A DNA stretch of 64,000 nucleotides from Hymenobacter setariae (GCF_007713685.1 NZ_VMRJ01000003.1:558001-622000); one strand, 5' to 3'; positions 33,054-42,430 are shown, counted from the stretch's first letter. A program made the numbers and translations. The notes: generated by a model from the letters alone, not told the origin.

Positions 33054-34187
33054 GTGCAGTTTCAAGACATTCCCAATCAAGTTGCCCTCAAGGAAGTCCT
33101 GCGCCAATCGGTGCAGCGCGGGCACGTGGCGCACGCTCAGCTCTTCCGCGGCAGCGAGGGCTCGGCCGCGCTAGCGTTGGCGCTGGCCTACGCGCAGTAT
33201 CTCAACTGCGAGGACCGCACCGATACCGCCGCCGACAGCTGTGGCCATTGCCCGGCGTGCCTGAAGATGGGCAAGCTTGCCCATCCAGACCTCAACTTCA
33301 TTTTACCCACCACTACTACCAAATCGGTACCTAAGGATGCTACCAGCGCCAAGTTTGCGGCTGAGTGGCGCACTTTCTTGGGCGAGAATCCTTACCAGGG
33401 GTTCAACGACTGGATGCAGCACATCGGGGCCGAAAACAAACAGGGCAGCATCTCGAAAGAAGAAGCCGGCTTATTGCTCAAGCTGGTATCGCTCAAGGCT
33501 TTCGAGGCCAAGTTTAAGATTGTAATTATTTGGCTGCCCGAACTGATGCACCCCGCGGCCGCCAACGCCGTGCTCAAGCTGCTAGAGGAGCCGCCACCCG
33601 CTACTATTTTTCTGCTGGTCAGCCACGAGCCCGAGCGGCTGCTGCCCACCATTTTGAGCCGAGTGCAGCCGGTGGCAGTACGTCCTTTTTCGGAAGACGA
33701 TATTGCCACCTATGTTGCTGAGCATTACCACGTGCCCGAAGTAAAAGCGCGCCAGGTAGCGCAGCTGGCCGAGGGCAACCTAGGGGCCGCTATTGCCAGC
33801 CGTGAGAAAAGCGCCGACCACGACTATGCCGACTTCTTTATCAAGTGGATGCGCAAGTGCTACGGGTCGAAAATGACCGAAGTAATGGCGCTGGCTGATG
33901 AATTTCAGAAGATGGGCCGCGAAAACCAGAAAGAGCAGCTCAGCTTCTCGCTTGGGCTGCTGCGTCGGGTGCTGCTCTTCGGCCTCGACCCGCAGCTGGT
34001 GCCCCACTTAGCCAGCGGCGAGCAGCAGTTTGTGCAGGGGTTCAGCAAGTTTGTGACGCCGCGCAACGCTGACCAGCTCACCGAAGAGCTCAACACCGCC
34101 CACTACCACATCGAGCGCAATGCTAACCCGCGCATGGTATTCGTGGATGCGTCGCTCCGCATGGGCCAGCAACTGCGCCGGGCATAA
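33054..34187 (+). CDS. holB: DNA polymerase III subunit delta'
   Basis: A 377-residue clamp-loader subunit. It has the AAA+ core (NQVALKEVLRQSVQRGHVAH, then AQLFRGSEGSAALALALAYA, whose P-loop is degenerate), the zinc module CGHCPACLKMGKLAHPDLNF, the SRC-like segment LPTILSRVQPV, and KIVIIWLPELMHPAAANAVL followed by LKLLEEPPPATIFLLVS. It starts at GTG 33054. In E. coli the loader is delta, delta' and gamma/tau; only this subunit is here. Confidence 0.93.
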   Translation: MQFQDIPNQVALKEVLRQSVQRGHVAHAQLFRGSEGSAALALALAYAQYLNCEDRTDTAADSCGHCPACLKMGKLAHPDLNFILPTTTTKSVPKDATSAKFAAEWRTFLGENPYQGFNDWMQHIGAENKQGSISKEEAGLLLKLVSLKAFEAKFKIVIIWLPELMHPAAANAVLKLLEEPPPATIFLLVSHEPERLLPTILSRVQPVAVRPFSEDDIATYVAEHYHVPEVKARQVAQLAEGNLGAAIASREKSADHDYADFFIKWMRKCYGSKMTEVMALADEFQKMGRENQKEQLSFSLGLLRRVLLFGLDPQLVPHLASGEQQFVQGFSKFVTPRNADQLTEELNTAHYHIERNANPRMVFVDASLRMGQQLRRA

Positions 34188-34301
34188 GCTGTACTATGAC
34201 CCTAGCGGGTCTGCCTGCAGACAGCTGAGTTGTGCCACCCAATTAACCTATGGGTGCCGCACCTAGCGGCCCACCGCCGCGCAGACTCGCAGTGTCCACG
34301 G

Positions 34302-34309
34302 TACTTTTG
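34302..34309 (+). promoter_or_regulatory. -7 promoter box directly before the DUF2279 start codon
   Basis: TACTTTTG matches TAnnTTTG. Its last base is only five bases before the ATG at 34315, so transcription should start at or next to the start codon and the mRNA would be leaderless or nearly so. Confidence 0.6.
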
Positions 34310-34314
34310 CAGCT

Positions 34315-35250
34315 ATGCGCCGCCCCACCTGCCTTCTGCTACTTGTCAGCCTACCCCTAGGCACCGTGCGAGCGCAGGTGGTTGGCCCCGACCCTAGGCC
34401 CCCCGCCGACACTGGTATTCACCAGGGCCGCTTTATTGGGGTGGTAGCGGGTACAGCGATAGTATACGCCTTGACTACCTACTTCTTAGGTAAAACCTGG
34501 TACACCAAGCGAGTGCCTTTCCACAGCTTCAACGACAATGGCGAGTGGCTGCAAATGGACAAAATAGGCCACGCTACTACAAGCTACGCCATCAGCCGCG
34601 GCGAGTATGAGCTGTTTCGCTGGAGCGGGGTCAACGAGCGAGCGGCAGTGCTTACGGGCGGGCTCATCGCACTGCTCTATCAAACTACGATTGAGGTATT
34701 TGATGGGCGTTCCGAAGGATGGGGCTTTTCGAAGGGCGACATGGTGGCCAATCTCACTGGCGTGGCGCTCTTCATGGGGCAGCAGTATGGCTTTGGCGAG
34801 CAAAAAGCCAGCCTGCGCTACGGCTGGCGCCAGAGCATTTATCCCGCTTACCGGCCCAGTCTGCTAGGGCACAGCGCTGGCAACCAAATGCTAAAAGACT
34901 ACAATGGCCAGCAGTACTGGCTGTCGTTCAATATGGCTTCGGTGCTGCCGGTGGGCCCGTCGTTTCCGCGCTGGCTCAACCTGGACCTAGGCTACAGCGC
35001 TAGCGGCATGACAGGCGGCCACGCCAACCCGCCCTATTTTGATGCAGCCGGCAACGAAGTAAAGTTCAAGCGTTACCGCCAGTTTTATCTCTCGCCCGAT
35101 ATCACCCTAGCACAGCTGCCGGGCATCCGTACCAGCGGGGCCCAGCCGCTACTAAGTGCTGGTCAATTCTTTAAAATCCCCGCGCCGTCGCTGGAATACA
35201 ATCCGGTACACGGACTGCGCGTTCATTCCTTATTGTTACCCAAAGACTAA
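34315..35250 (+). CDS. DUF2279 family protein
   Basis: A 311-residue exported protein. A signal peptide (CLLLLVSLPLGTVRAQ) is followed by the DUF2279/YfiM pattern: GVVAGTAIVYALTTYFLGKT, FHSFNDNGEWLQMDKIGHAT, YAISRGEYELFRWSGVN, and SEGWGFSKGDMVANLTGVAL. The conserved Asp-His in the DKIGHA segment may be functional. YfiM-type proteins are lipoproteins of unknown role; this one has additional beta-rich C-terminal sequence suggesting the outer membrane. Confidence 0.88.
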   Translation: MRRPTCLLLLVSLPLGTVRAQVVGPDPRPPADTGIHQGRFIGVVAGTAIVYALTTYFLGKTWYTKRVPFHSFNDNGEWLQMDKIGHATTSYAISRGEYELFRWSGVNERAAVLTGGLIALLYQTTIEVFDGRSEGWGFSKGDMVANLTGVALFMGQQYGFGEQKASLRYGWRQSIYPAYRPSLLGHSAGNQMLKDYNGQQYWLSFNMASVLPVGPSFPRWLNLDLGYSASGMTGGHANPPYFDAAGNEVKFKRYRQFYLSPDITLAQLPGIRTSGAQPLLSAGQFFKIPAPSLEYNPVHGLRVHSLLLPKD

Positions 35251-35337
35251 CCTTTGAGCGGGGCGCCGTGTTTGGCTTTGTTCAAGCGTGTCGTTTAGCT
35301 AACTTCTGCTGCCTGGCCCGCCCGAATAGTACCTCGT

Positions 35338-36279
35338 ATGTCCGACACTCCCATTCGCCTCGCTACCCGGGCTTCCCGCCTTGCCCTCTGGCAAACCGAG
35401 CACGTGGCCAGTCTACTCAATCAGGCCGGCCTGCCTACCGAAATCGTGCCCATGCAAACTACCGGCGACCAGGTGCTCGACCGCTCGCTGGCTAAAATCG
35501 GAGCCAAAGGCGTCTTTACCGAAGAGCTCGAAGAAAGCTTGCGCCGCGGCGACACGCACCTCGCCATTCACTCGGCTAAGGATGTGCAAAGCAGCATTCC
35601 GCCCGACCTAGAGCTACTCGCCTTTTTAGAGCGTGAGCAAGTCAACGATGTAGTTATCAGCTTCAAGGAAGATTTTGACATTGCCAAGCCGGGCATTGTG
35701 CTTGGTACCAGCAGCACGCGCCGCCGGGCACTGCTGCGCCGCTTTTACCCACAGGCTACCACGGCCGAGGCCCGCGGTAATCTCCAAACCCGCCTGCGCA
35801 AGCTCGAAGAGGGCCAGTATGATGCCCTAGTGTTGGCCTATGCTGGTGTGCATCGCATGGGCTACGATGGCCTTATTCGGCACGTGCTACCCACCGACCA
35901 GTTTGTACCGCCTGTGGGCCAGGGTAGCATCGCGGTCGAGAGCTCGCGCTTTCTTGATAGTAGCCTGAAAGAAAGAATAGTAAAGGCTCTAGACCACCCG
36001 GCCACGCACCGTTGCCTGCTCGCCGAGCGCGCCTTCTTGCGTACCATGGAAGGCGGCTGTAGCATCCCATCCTTCGCGCTCGCTACCCTCTCCGACGCGG
36101 GCGATATCACGCTGCACGGCGGCCTTATCAGCCTGAGCGGGGAGGAGTACATCGACTTCACCCAAACTGCTCCCATCGCGCAGGCCGAGGGCCTTGGTAT
36201 GGCTGTGGCTGAGTATGTGCTAGGGCATGGCGGAACGGCTATCTTGGCCAGCATCCGCGAGCAGCGGGGCGACCTATAG
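35338..36279 (+). CDS. hemC: Hydroxymethylbilane synthase (porphobilinogen deaminase)
   Basis: A 313-residue enzyme of haem synthesis that joins four porphobilinogen units. Signatures are IRLATRASRLALWQTEHVAS, GAKGVFTEELEESLRRGDTH, LAIHSAKDVQSSIP, LGTSSTRRRALLRR, RGNLQTRLRKLEEGQYDALV and the cofactor Cys in MEGGCSIP. ATG 35338 gives the family start. No other haem gene is adjacent. Confidence 0.97.
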   Translation: MSDTPIRLATRASRLALWQTEHVASLLNQAGLPTEIVPMQTTGDQVLDRSLAKIGAKGVFTEELEESLRRGDTHLAIHSAKDVQSSIPPDLELLAFLEREQVNDVVISFKEDFDIAKPGIVLGTSSTRRRALLRRFYPQATTAEARGNLQTRLRKLEEGQYDALVLAYAGVHRMGYDGLIRHVLPTDQFVPPVGQGSIAVESSRFLDSSLKERIVKALDHPATHRCLLAERAFLRTMEGGCSIPSFALATLSDAGDITLHGGLISLSGEEYIDFTQTAPIAQAEGLGMAVAEYVLGHGGTAILASIREQRGDL

Positions 36280-36335
36280 GCTCCGCTATTAGTGCTCCTT
36301 ATATATGTAGAAGGTTGAATTTGTTTGGTTTAGCT

Positions 36336-36971
36336 ATGAATAACTACTTGCTTCGTTCCCTGCTTATTTTCTGTTGGCTGCTCAGTTTGCCTAGCTGGGC
36401 GAGTAAGCCTGCACTCAAAAGCAAGAAAGATGAGGTAGTGACAATTACGACCAGCCTAGGTGATATTCGGCTTATCCTGTTCGGCGATACGCCCTTGCAC
36501 CGCGCCAACTTTCTGCGCAAAGCCAAGGCGGGCTTTTATAACGGCACGACTTTTCACCGCGTCATTCCGCAGTTTATGGTGCAAGGCGGCGACCCAAACT
36601 CGAAGGACAGCGACCCTAACAACGACGGCCAGGGCCCGGCTAACGAGCCAACAATACCGGCCGAACTGACGGCGGGCCACAAGCACGACTACGGTGCCGT
36701 GGCTGCCGCCCGGCAGGGCGACTTTGTAAATCCGCAGCGGGCCAGCAGCAGCAGCCAGTTTTACTTAGTAGAAAACCACCAAGGCACGCATTTTCTGGAT
36801 GGTCAGTACACGGTATTTGGGCAGGTTATTCAGGGGCAAGAGGTTATTGACAGAATAGCTGCCTTGCCCAAGGACGGCCGCGACCGGCCACTCAGCGACC
36901 TGAAAATGACGATGAAGGTAGAGCGGCTTCGCAAAAAGAAAATCACGCAGCTGTACGGCTACGCTTATTAG
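36336..36971 (+). CDS. Secreted peptidyl-prolyl cis-trans isomerase, cyclophilin type
   Basis: A 211-residue protein with a signal peptide (LLIFCWLLSLPSWASK) and a cyclophilin domain: TSLGDIRLILFGDTPLHRAN, FYNGTTFHRVIPQFMVQGGD with the catalytic Arg in FHRVIP, and FYLVENHQGTHFLDGQYTVFG. It should speed proline isomerisation during periplasmic folding. ATG 36336 rather than the upstream TTG at 36315 starts it. Confidence 0.93.
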   Translation: MNNYLLRSLLIFCWLLSLPSWASKPALKSKKDEVVTITTSLGDIRLILFGDTPLHRANFLRKAKAGFYNGTTFHRVIPQFMVQGGDPNSKDSDPNNDGQGPANEPTIPAELTAGHKHDYGAVAAARQGDFVNPQRASSSSQFYLVENHQGTHFLDGQYTVFGQVIQGQEVIDRIAALPKDGRDRPLSDLKMTMKVERLRKKKITQLYGYAY

Positions 36972-37000
36972 TCTTGGTCGGCCTAGATCCTTCTACACCC

Positions 37001-37903
37001 ATGAAAATTCTGATAACCGGTGCGAATGGCCTACTGGGCCAAAAGCTGGTAGCCCTACTGCGCCAGCAGTCTCAGGTGACTGTGGTGGCTACTGCCCGTG
37101 GTACCAATCGGCTGGCCGACTTATACCCCGACGTGCGCTTTGTGCCCCTCGATGTAACTGATGCTGTGCAAGTGCGCCAAGTGCTTGTGCAGGAGCAGCC
37201 CACGCACCTCATCCACACGGCTGCCATGACGCAGGTAGACGAGTGCGAGCTGAATCAAGACGCTTGCTGGACTCAAAATGTGACAGCTGTAGAGTACCTA
37301 GCCAGCACTTGCGCCGAACTAGATATTCACCTTATTCACCTCAGCACTGACTTTATTTTCAATGGATTAGTTGGGCCGCTGACCGAGGAGGCCACCCCCG
37401 ACCCCATCAGCCACTATGGCGCAAGCAAGCTAGCCGCCGAGCGCATAGTGCGAGCTACACCCGGCCTGCGCTGGGCCATTGCCCGCACCGTATTGGTATA
37501 TGGCACCGTGCACGGCGGAGGGCGTAGTAATATCGTACTTTGGGTGCGCGATTCGCTACGTAAAAACCAGAAAATAAAAGTGGTATCTGACCAGTGGCGT
37601 ACGCCTACGCTAGCCGAAGACCTAGCCCTTGGCTGCTGGCTACTGGCCCTGCACAGCGCCCAGGGCATTTACCACCTTAGTGGGCACGAGCTATTGACCC
37701 CCTACCAAATGGCGCAGCAGGTAGCAGCCTTTTTTGAGCTAGATGCCGCCCTGCTAGAACAGGTTGATGCATCTACTTTCACGCAGCCGGCCAAGCGCCC
37801 GCCGCGCACAGGATTTATTATTGAAAAAGCTGAGCGTGAGCTAGGTTACCAGCCCCGTAGTTTTATGGAAGGCATCGCCTTGCTGGCGCAACAAAGCAAG
37901 TAG
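37001..37903 (+). CDS. RmlD-like sugar nucleotide reductase (SDR)
   Basis: A 300-residue extended short-chain dehydrogenase. The NAD(P)-binding motif is MKILITGANGLLGQKLVALL; then FVPLDVTDAVQVRQVL, THLIHTAAMTQVDECELNQD, LSTDFIFNG, and the YxxxK pair in PISHYGASKLAAERIVRA. It most resembles dTDP-4-dehydrorhamnose reductase, which makes dTDP-rhamnose, but no other rml genes are nearby, so the true substrate is open. It begins 29 bases after the cyclophilin gene. Confidence 0.85.
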   Translation: MKILITGANGLLGQKLVALLRQQSQVTVVATARGTNRLADLYPDVRFVPLDVTDAVQVRQVLVQEQPTHLIHTAAMTQVDECELNQDACWTQNVTAVEYLASTCAELDIHLIHLSTDFIFNGLVGPLTEEATPDPISHYGASKLAAERIVRATPGLRWAIARTVLVYGTVHGGGRSNIVLWVRDSLRKNQKIKVVSDQWRTPTLAEDLALGCWLLALHSAQGIYHLSGHELLTPYQMAQQVAAFFELDAALLEQVDASTFTQPAKRPPRTGFIIEKAERELGYQPRSFMEGIALLAQQSK

Positions 37904-37921
37904 AGGCACCTAGGAAGCAAG

Positions 37922-37955
37922 AAAAAAACCCGTTGGCAGAGCCAACGGGTTTTTC
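37922..37955 (+). terminator. Terminator after the RmlD-like gene
   Basis: A-run, stem AACCCGTTGGC / GCCAACGGGTT with short loop, and T-run, 19 bases past the stop. Confidence 0.92.
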
Positions 37956-38073
37956 AGCTATAAACCTTCCGCTTTTTAATAAAAGGACACGCTATACTGG
38001 ACGTTGTATGCAACACTGTAATAAGGACAGCGCCAGTAAGGCTTGCTATCCTGTATATTTAATTAACTGAAAA

Positions 38074-38277
38074 TCAGATTTGTGTAGGCCAAAAGCCCAC
38101 TAGCAGCCCACCAACGAGCAGTGCTGTGCGCTGGCGCAGAGCTGCCTCACCAAGTTCGCGGGGTACTAAGCGGCCGTCGGGCGTCATGAAGTCGCGCTCG
38201 GCCGAGAGGTAGGAAAAATCCTCTACGAGCCCACTGGCTTGCGATAGCGCTTGGTTGAAGCAAAAAGTAGTACTCAT
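38074..38277 (-). CDS. Small hypothetical protein
   Basis: From ATG 38277 a 67-residue protein (MSTTFCFNQALSQASGLVED, then FSYLSAERDFMTPDGRLV), ending in a short hydrophobic segment (ALLVGGLLVGFW). No family is recognised; the mixed composition looks protein-like. The frame extends to 38331, but the first ATG-like start there lacks support. Confidence 0.5.
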   Translation of the reverse strand: MSTTFCFNQALSQASGLVEDFSYLSAERDFMTPDGRLVPRELGEAALRQRTALLVGGLLVGFWPTQI

Positions 38278-38628
38278 GGCAACGGCAGAAATAAGGCAGT
38301 AGAACCGGTAAGCCCATAGATGGGGACTCAAATTCTAATACAATTTTAGGGCGTTGCTTAAGCTAGTTAAAGGACAAACCTGTTTTTTCTACGACATCGA
38401 AGATGCTGAATGTAGCCAGGTAAAAATTATATAAAAGAACAAAATATTTTTGGCTAGCACAGCAGTTGTTACGTGTAATAGGCAAAAAAACAATATGTTG
38501 CTATTATAGTGAGTTGTGTTTGATGCAATTTGATAACAGCCCTATTTGACGAAAAAGAATAAAAACGCGACATCAAGCGAGCTCAAAGGCTTGCGTTTTC
38601 TCCCTCAAACAGCACATAAAATATGGGC
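38278..38628. other. AT-rich intergenic region
   Basis: About 350 bases, clearly more AT-rich than the flanking genes. It holds the promoter of the small gene at 38074 and the downstream end of the ABC operon. No clear terminator hairpin or promoter box is seen. The frame at 38546-38965 on the plus strand is antisense to the permease gene and not convincing. Confidence 0.4.
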
Positions 38629-39618
38629 TTACCTGCGTTTTCCTAGCTGCTGCGCTAACTGTTGTAAGGCCAGCAGTGTCAAAACCAAAGTGCCACCTGC
38701 ACTGGCCAGTATCCACCAAGCGCTCGGTTCCTGTTGCAGCGCACCGAGCAAATTTCCCCAGCTAGGTACATCGGGGGGCCGCCCGACTCCTAGAAAGGCC
38801 AGCGTACTCTCTAAGCCGATGAGGCCGGCTAGGCTGAGCGGCGCGGTAGCCAGCAGCGGTCGGCACGCGTGCGGTAGTGCGTGCCGGTACCACACGCGCG
38901 TAGGGGCTAGGCCCGCCGCCCGTGCCGCATCTACAAAGGATAGCTCACGCACGCGTAGCATTTGAGCACGCACTTGGCTGGCTGGCTCGGGCCAGGCCAC
39001 CAGCACCAGCAGCACTACTAGCTGCACAGTACCTAGGGCGGGGCCGGCCGCAAAGACCAACACCAGCACGAGGCGGGGTACGGCACCTAGCAGCGTGAGT
39101 GCACTTTGAAACAGACTGTCGAGGGGTAACGGCCAACCACTTGGCTTAGCAGCGTGCGAGCGCTGGTACCACCAGGCAAGCCCTGCTAAGCCTACCAGTG
39201 CTAGCGAACACGGTCCCCGGCCAGGCAGTGCCAAGGCCCACCAGCCCGCAGCTGCCCCAGCAAGCCAGCCGGCCCACGACACGCGCAGGCCTTTATTGCC
39301 CCAGAAGCCTGCTGCCCCCCCAGTCAGTGCCCCAACTATTGTTGCTAATAAAGTTGCAGGTAGGCTGACACTAACTACTTGCCAAGCTCCATAAAGCAAT
39401 TCGGTGAGCACATCGCGGCCTTGTAGGTCGGTGCCCAGCCAGTGCGTAGGGCTGCTGGCCCACAAGGGTGCTTCGGCTATGTGTTGCAAGTCGGGCACAG
39501 CGGGCGGAAACACTAATGGTAGCCATGGAGCCAGTAGGCCTCCACCTAACACCAGTAAGAGCCAGCTCACCCCAAACCAAAAACCAGTGGCGCGAGCACG
39601 AAAAACGGGCTGGCTCAT
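38629..39618 (-). CDS. Peptide-type ABC transporter permease (DppC/OppC-like)
   Basis: A 329-residue inner-membrane protein with the DppC plan: N-terminal helix (WFGVSWLLLVLGGGLLAPWL), HWLGTDLQGRDVLTELLYGA, several helices, and the coupling loop FVDAARAAGLAPTRVWYRHA, followed by LIGLESTLAFLGVGRPPDVP and SWGNLL. A segment with additional helices (around GAAAGWWALALPG and SLALVGLAGLAWW) is inserted in the middle, unlike the standard permease. It overlaps the upstream permease gene by 4 bases. It should form the pore with that partner for importing peptides. Confidence 0.88.
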   Translation of the reverse strand: MSQPVFRARATGFWFGVSWLLLVLGGGLLAPWLPLVFPPAVPDLQHIAEAPLWASSPTHWLGTDLQGRDVLTELLYGAWQVVSVSLPATLLATIVGALTGGAAGFWGNKGLRVSWAGWLAGAAAGWWALALPGRGPCSLALVGLAGLAWWYQRSHAAKPSGWPLPLDSLFQSALTLLGAVPRLVLVLVFAAGPALGTVQLVVLLVLVAWPEPASQVRAQMLRVRELSFVDAARAAGLAPTRVWYRHALPHACRPLLATAPLSLAGLIGLESTLAFLGVGRPPDVPSWGNLLGALQQEPSAWWILASAGGTLVLTLLALQQLAQQLGKRR

Positions 39619-40691
39619 GACAGCAGGCGAATGCGCGGGTCGGCCCAGGCGTACAGCGCATCAGCTAAGGCCAATGCGAGCAGCCGGGCCAACGCTGTGA
39701 GTAATACACCAGCTACTACCACTGGGTAGTCGTGCATCGCTACAGCTTCGGCCAACAGGCGACCAGTACCAGGTACAGAAAAAATCTTTTCTACAACTAC
39801 AGCCCCCGCTACTAGGGTTGGCAGCAGGCCCGCAAAAGCGGTCAGCAGCGGTAAGATGGCGTTGGGCAAGGCATGTTTCTGCAGCAGTTGGCGGTTGCTC
39901 AGTCCCTTGGCGCGAGCCGTGGTGGCATAATCACTGCCTAGCTCGTGGCGAAGAGTGTGTGCCAGTAGCAGCGCTAGCTCAGGCAATACGGCCAGCACTA
40001 GCGCTAGCACGGGTAGCACCAGCCGCAGGGCTTGTTGGTCCCACAACTCGTCGGTATCAGCCGAGCCCGCGTAGGCCGGCAAGATGTTGAGCATGTCAGG
40101 ATTGGCGAGGGTAAACAACAGGCCCAGGGCTAATGCAAAAAGTGGTAGCGCTTGCAGCCCCGTCAGCAGTGTATGTAGTCCTGCTCGCCAGCCAGAAAGC
40201 GCCGGCGCTGAAGGCCCGCCTGCTAGTGTTAACCCCAGCAGCAATGCTCCAGCGATGGCGCCTAGGGTGGCTAGCCCCGTGAGGGGTAGCGTGTAGGCTA
40301 AGGCAGCGCGCCAGCGCGGCCCGATGGGCTGACCGTCGCGAAAGGAAAGCCCTAGCTGACCATGTAATAGCCCCACAAGCCACTGGTGGTATTGGTTGTG
40401 CAAACCATGCCAGTGCCACTTTACTACCCCCACTTGCTGGGTGCGCGTGACGTAAAAAAGAGGTGCTTCTAAGCCGAGGCGCTGTTTGATGGCTTGGCGA
40501 GCTTGGCGCTGAGTAGCGTCTGTATCGGTTCGCAACGCCGTGCTATTGAGACTATCTACTTCGCTTAGTAATAAGTCAGTAGCTTTGGCAGAGTCAAGGC
40601 GGCTTAGTAGAAACACTAGCGAGGCAATAGCCCAGGCGGCCAGGGCAGCTCGCCCCACTTGCGCCACTAGCCAGCGCCCTAGGAGTGTCAT
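39615..40691 (-). CDS. Peptide-type ABC transporter permease (DppB/OppB-like)
   Basis: A 358-residue inner-membrane protein. It shows the DppB features: N-terminal helix, LSFRDGQPIGPRWRAALAYT, several helices, and the coupling loop YATTARAKGLSNRQLLQKHA followed by LPNAILPLLTAFAGLLPTLV. The segment before the second helix (SEVDSLNSTALRTDTDATQR) is longer than usual and probably periplasmic. Start and stop overlap neighbours by 4 bases on both sides, so the three genes form one tight operon. Confidence 0.9.
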   Translation of the reverse strand: MTLLGRWLVAQVGRAALAAWAIASLVFLLSRLDSAKATDLLLSEVDSLNSTALRTDTDATQRQARQAIKQRLGLEAPLFYVTRTQQVGVVKWHWHGLHNQYHQWLVGLLHGQLGLSFRDGQPIGPRWRAALAYTLPLTGLATLGAIAGALLLGLTLAGGPSAPALSGWRAGLHTLLTGLQALPLFALALGLLFTLANPDMLNILPAYAGSADTDELWDQQALRLVLPVLALVLAVLPELALLLAHTLRHELGSDYATTARAKGLSNRQLLQKHALPNAILPLLTAFAGLLPTLVAGAVVVEKIFSVPGTGRLLAEAVAMHDYPVVVAGVLLTALARLLALALADALYAWADPRIRLLS

Positions 40692-42430
40692 TGCTGCGCC
40701 AGTGCGGGTGCTGCGTTAGCAGCCCACGTTATGGTTGGCGCACTATAACCAGGCCTGAGTGCCGACGGATACAAGTTTTGTAAGCGCCGGTCGGCTACCA
40801 AGCGGTAAGACAAGAAAAAGAGAGGCACAAGTGGTGCCTGCTGCTGTAGCATTACTTGGAAGCGATACAGCAACTGGCGCTTTTGGACCGGCGTTTCGGC
40901 AGTGGCCACTGCTTCGATGAGCCGGTCGGTAGCTGGCGTCCCAAATTTGGTGAAGTTCCCTTCCTTAGCGTTACGCGAATGCAGCATGGCCGCATAGTCA
41001 AACGCAAAAGGATTCCCCTTTTGGATGCGTATATACATGTCAAAGTTACCCTCGCGGAGGGCAGTCGTCAGCAACGAACTTTCAGTAGGCCGCAACTCTA
41101 CAGGGATATTGAGCAGCGCAGCCGCCGCCTTAAACTGCAGGGCAATGGTTTGGAAGGTCGGCTCGTCGGTGCGGTAGCGTAGCATCAGGGCTAGGCGTTC
41201 GGCCTGGCTGCCCACAGCTGAGCGCGTCCAGCCAGTGGCTTGCTGCGTCCAGCCTGCGCGTTGCAACAGGGTTTGGGCTTGCGGCAAATTATAGGCGGGC
41301 AGCGGCAGATTACTAGCGTAATAGCGACGGTCGCCGGGGTGCACCAAGCCCACCGTGCGCTGGCCCTGGCCTAGCTGCGTAGCTTGTAGCAAGCGGGCGG
41401 GGGCAAACAGCTTGCTCAAGGCTTGGCGCGTAAGCGAGTCGCGCAGCAGGGGGCGGCGCGTATTGAAGCCAGCGGTTACAACCTCGTAAGAAACAGTAGA
41501 GTAGAATGCGAAGCTTTGCCGAGCAGCCGAGGACTCCTGCAAGCGCTTAAAATCGCGTGCTGATACCTGAGGCAGCACATCTAGCTCGTGGCGCCGTAGC
41601 GCTAGGGCGGCCGTCGCATCATCCGCAATGATACGGAAGTGCAGCTTGGCTGGCTTAGCCTGTAGCACAAATGGTGCTGGGCGCAAGTTATCGGCCCACC
41701 AGTGCGTCTTGCGCTCGAAGGTCAGGTATTGATTGGTTTTCCACTTGGCCAGCTTATAAGGCCCGCAGCCAGGCAGCCGCTTAGGGTTCCTGCCTAGGTC
41801 GGCTTGCTGGTAGCGAGTTACTAAGGCAGCTAATGTGGGCTCAGTAGCATTAGCTGTGGCCACGCTCGCCACCGAAAACTTGCGCAGGCTATGTGTAGGG
41901 TCCAGGGCGTCTTCTGGTACGATGGCAAAATCACCAGACTCAAAGCTAAATTCCGGCGCTTGCCCACGGCACACTAGTGTAAAACGACGTGGGTTGGTGG
42001 GGTCAAGCTTGATGTCGCGAATGAACCCAAGTGGAGCCCGAGCCTTTTCATTGGGCAAGCCAGGGCAAAAAATTAGCTTCAGCGTGAAGGCTACATCGGT
42101 AGCTAGCACTGGGCGGCCATTGTCCCAGCTTGCGGCGCGGCGCAGCTGGTACTGCAAGTGCGTAAGCGAGTCACCTAGCAGGCGAGTTCGGGGCAAAGAG
42201 TCAGCTAATGCTGGCGAATAAGTCCCCGTTGACAAGTCGACTTGTAGCAAGCTGCAGTGGAGCAATGTGGCGGCGTCAACTGCATTTTGGTTAGGCTGGG
42301 CTAGTGGTGACAAATTCTCTGGGTCGCGATTCCAGCGAATATTCACCGTGGTACCTGCTTGTTGCTTAGCTGGTAAGGAGCATGAACTACTACCAAGTAC
42401 TAGTACCCAACTAAACCAAAGATATTTCAT
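40688..42430 (-). CDS. Peptide-type ABC transporter substrate-binding protein
   Basis: A 580-residue family 5 solute-binding protein (DppA/OppA type). It has a lipoprotein-like start (WVLVLGSSSCSLPAKQQ), then WNRDPENLSPLAQPNQNAVD, LADSLPRTRLLGDSLTHLQY, ASWDNGRPVLATDVAFTLKL, LPGCGPYKLAKWKTNQYLTF and LVHPGDRRYYASNLPLPAYN. It should capture peptides and hand them to the permeases encoded next. No ATPase gene follows in the operon, so a shared ATPase must serve it. The repeat-peptide gene lies 58 bases upstream on the same strand. Confidence 0.9.
   Translation of the reverse strand: MKYLWFSWVLVLGSSSCSLPAKQQAGTTVNIRWNRDPENLSPLAQPNQNAVDAATLLHCSLLQVDLSTGTYSPALADSLPRTRLLGDSLTHLQYQLRRAASWDNGRPVLATDVAFTLKLIFCPGLPNEKARAPLGFIRDIKLDPTNPRRFTLVCRGQAPEFSFESGDFAIVPEDALDPTHSLRKFSVASVATANATEPTLAALVTRYQQADLGRNPKRLPGCGPYKLAKWKTNQYLTFERKTHWWADNLRPAPFVLQAKPAKLHFRIIADDATAALALRRHELDVLPQVSARDFKRLQESSAARQSFAFYSTVSYEVVTAGFNTRRPLLRDSLTRQALSKLFAPARLLQATQLGQGQRTVGLVHPGDRRYYASNLPLPAYNLPQAQTLLQRAGWTQQATGWTRSAVGSQAERLALMLRYRTDEPTFQTIALQFKAAAALLNIPVELRPTESSLLTTALREGNFDMYIRIQKGNPFAFDYAAMLHSRNAKEGNFTKFGTPATDRLIEAVATAETPVQKRQLLYRFQVMLQQQAPLVPLFFLSYRLVADRRLQNLYPSALRPGYSAPTITWAANAAPALAQQ

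Noticed and set aside
38546-38965. Plus-strand frame opposite the DppC-like permease
   Set aside because: It is mostly antisense to a gene with clear permease motifs and has a basic, low-complexity product.
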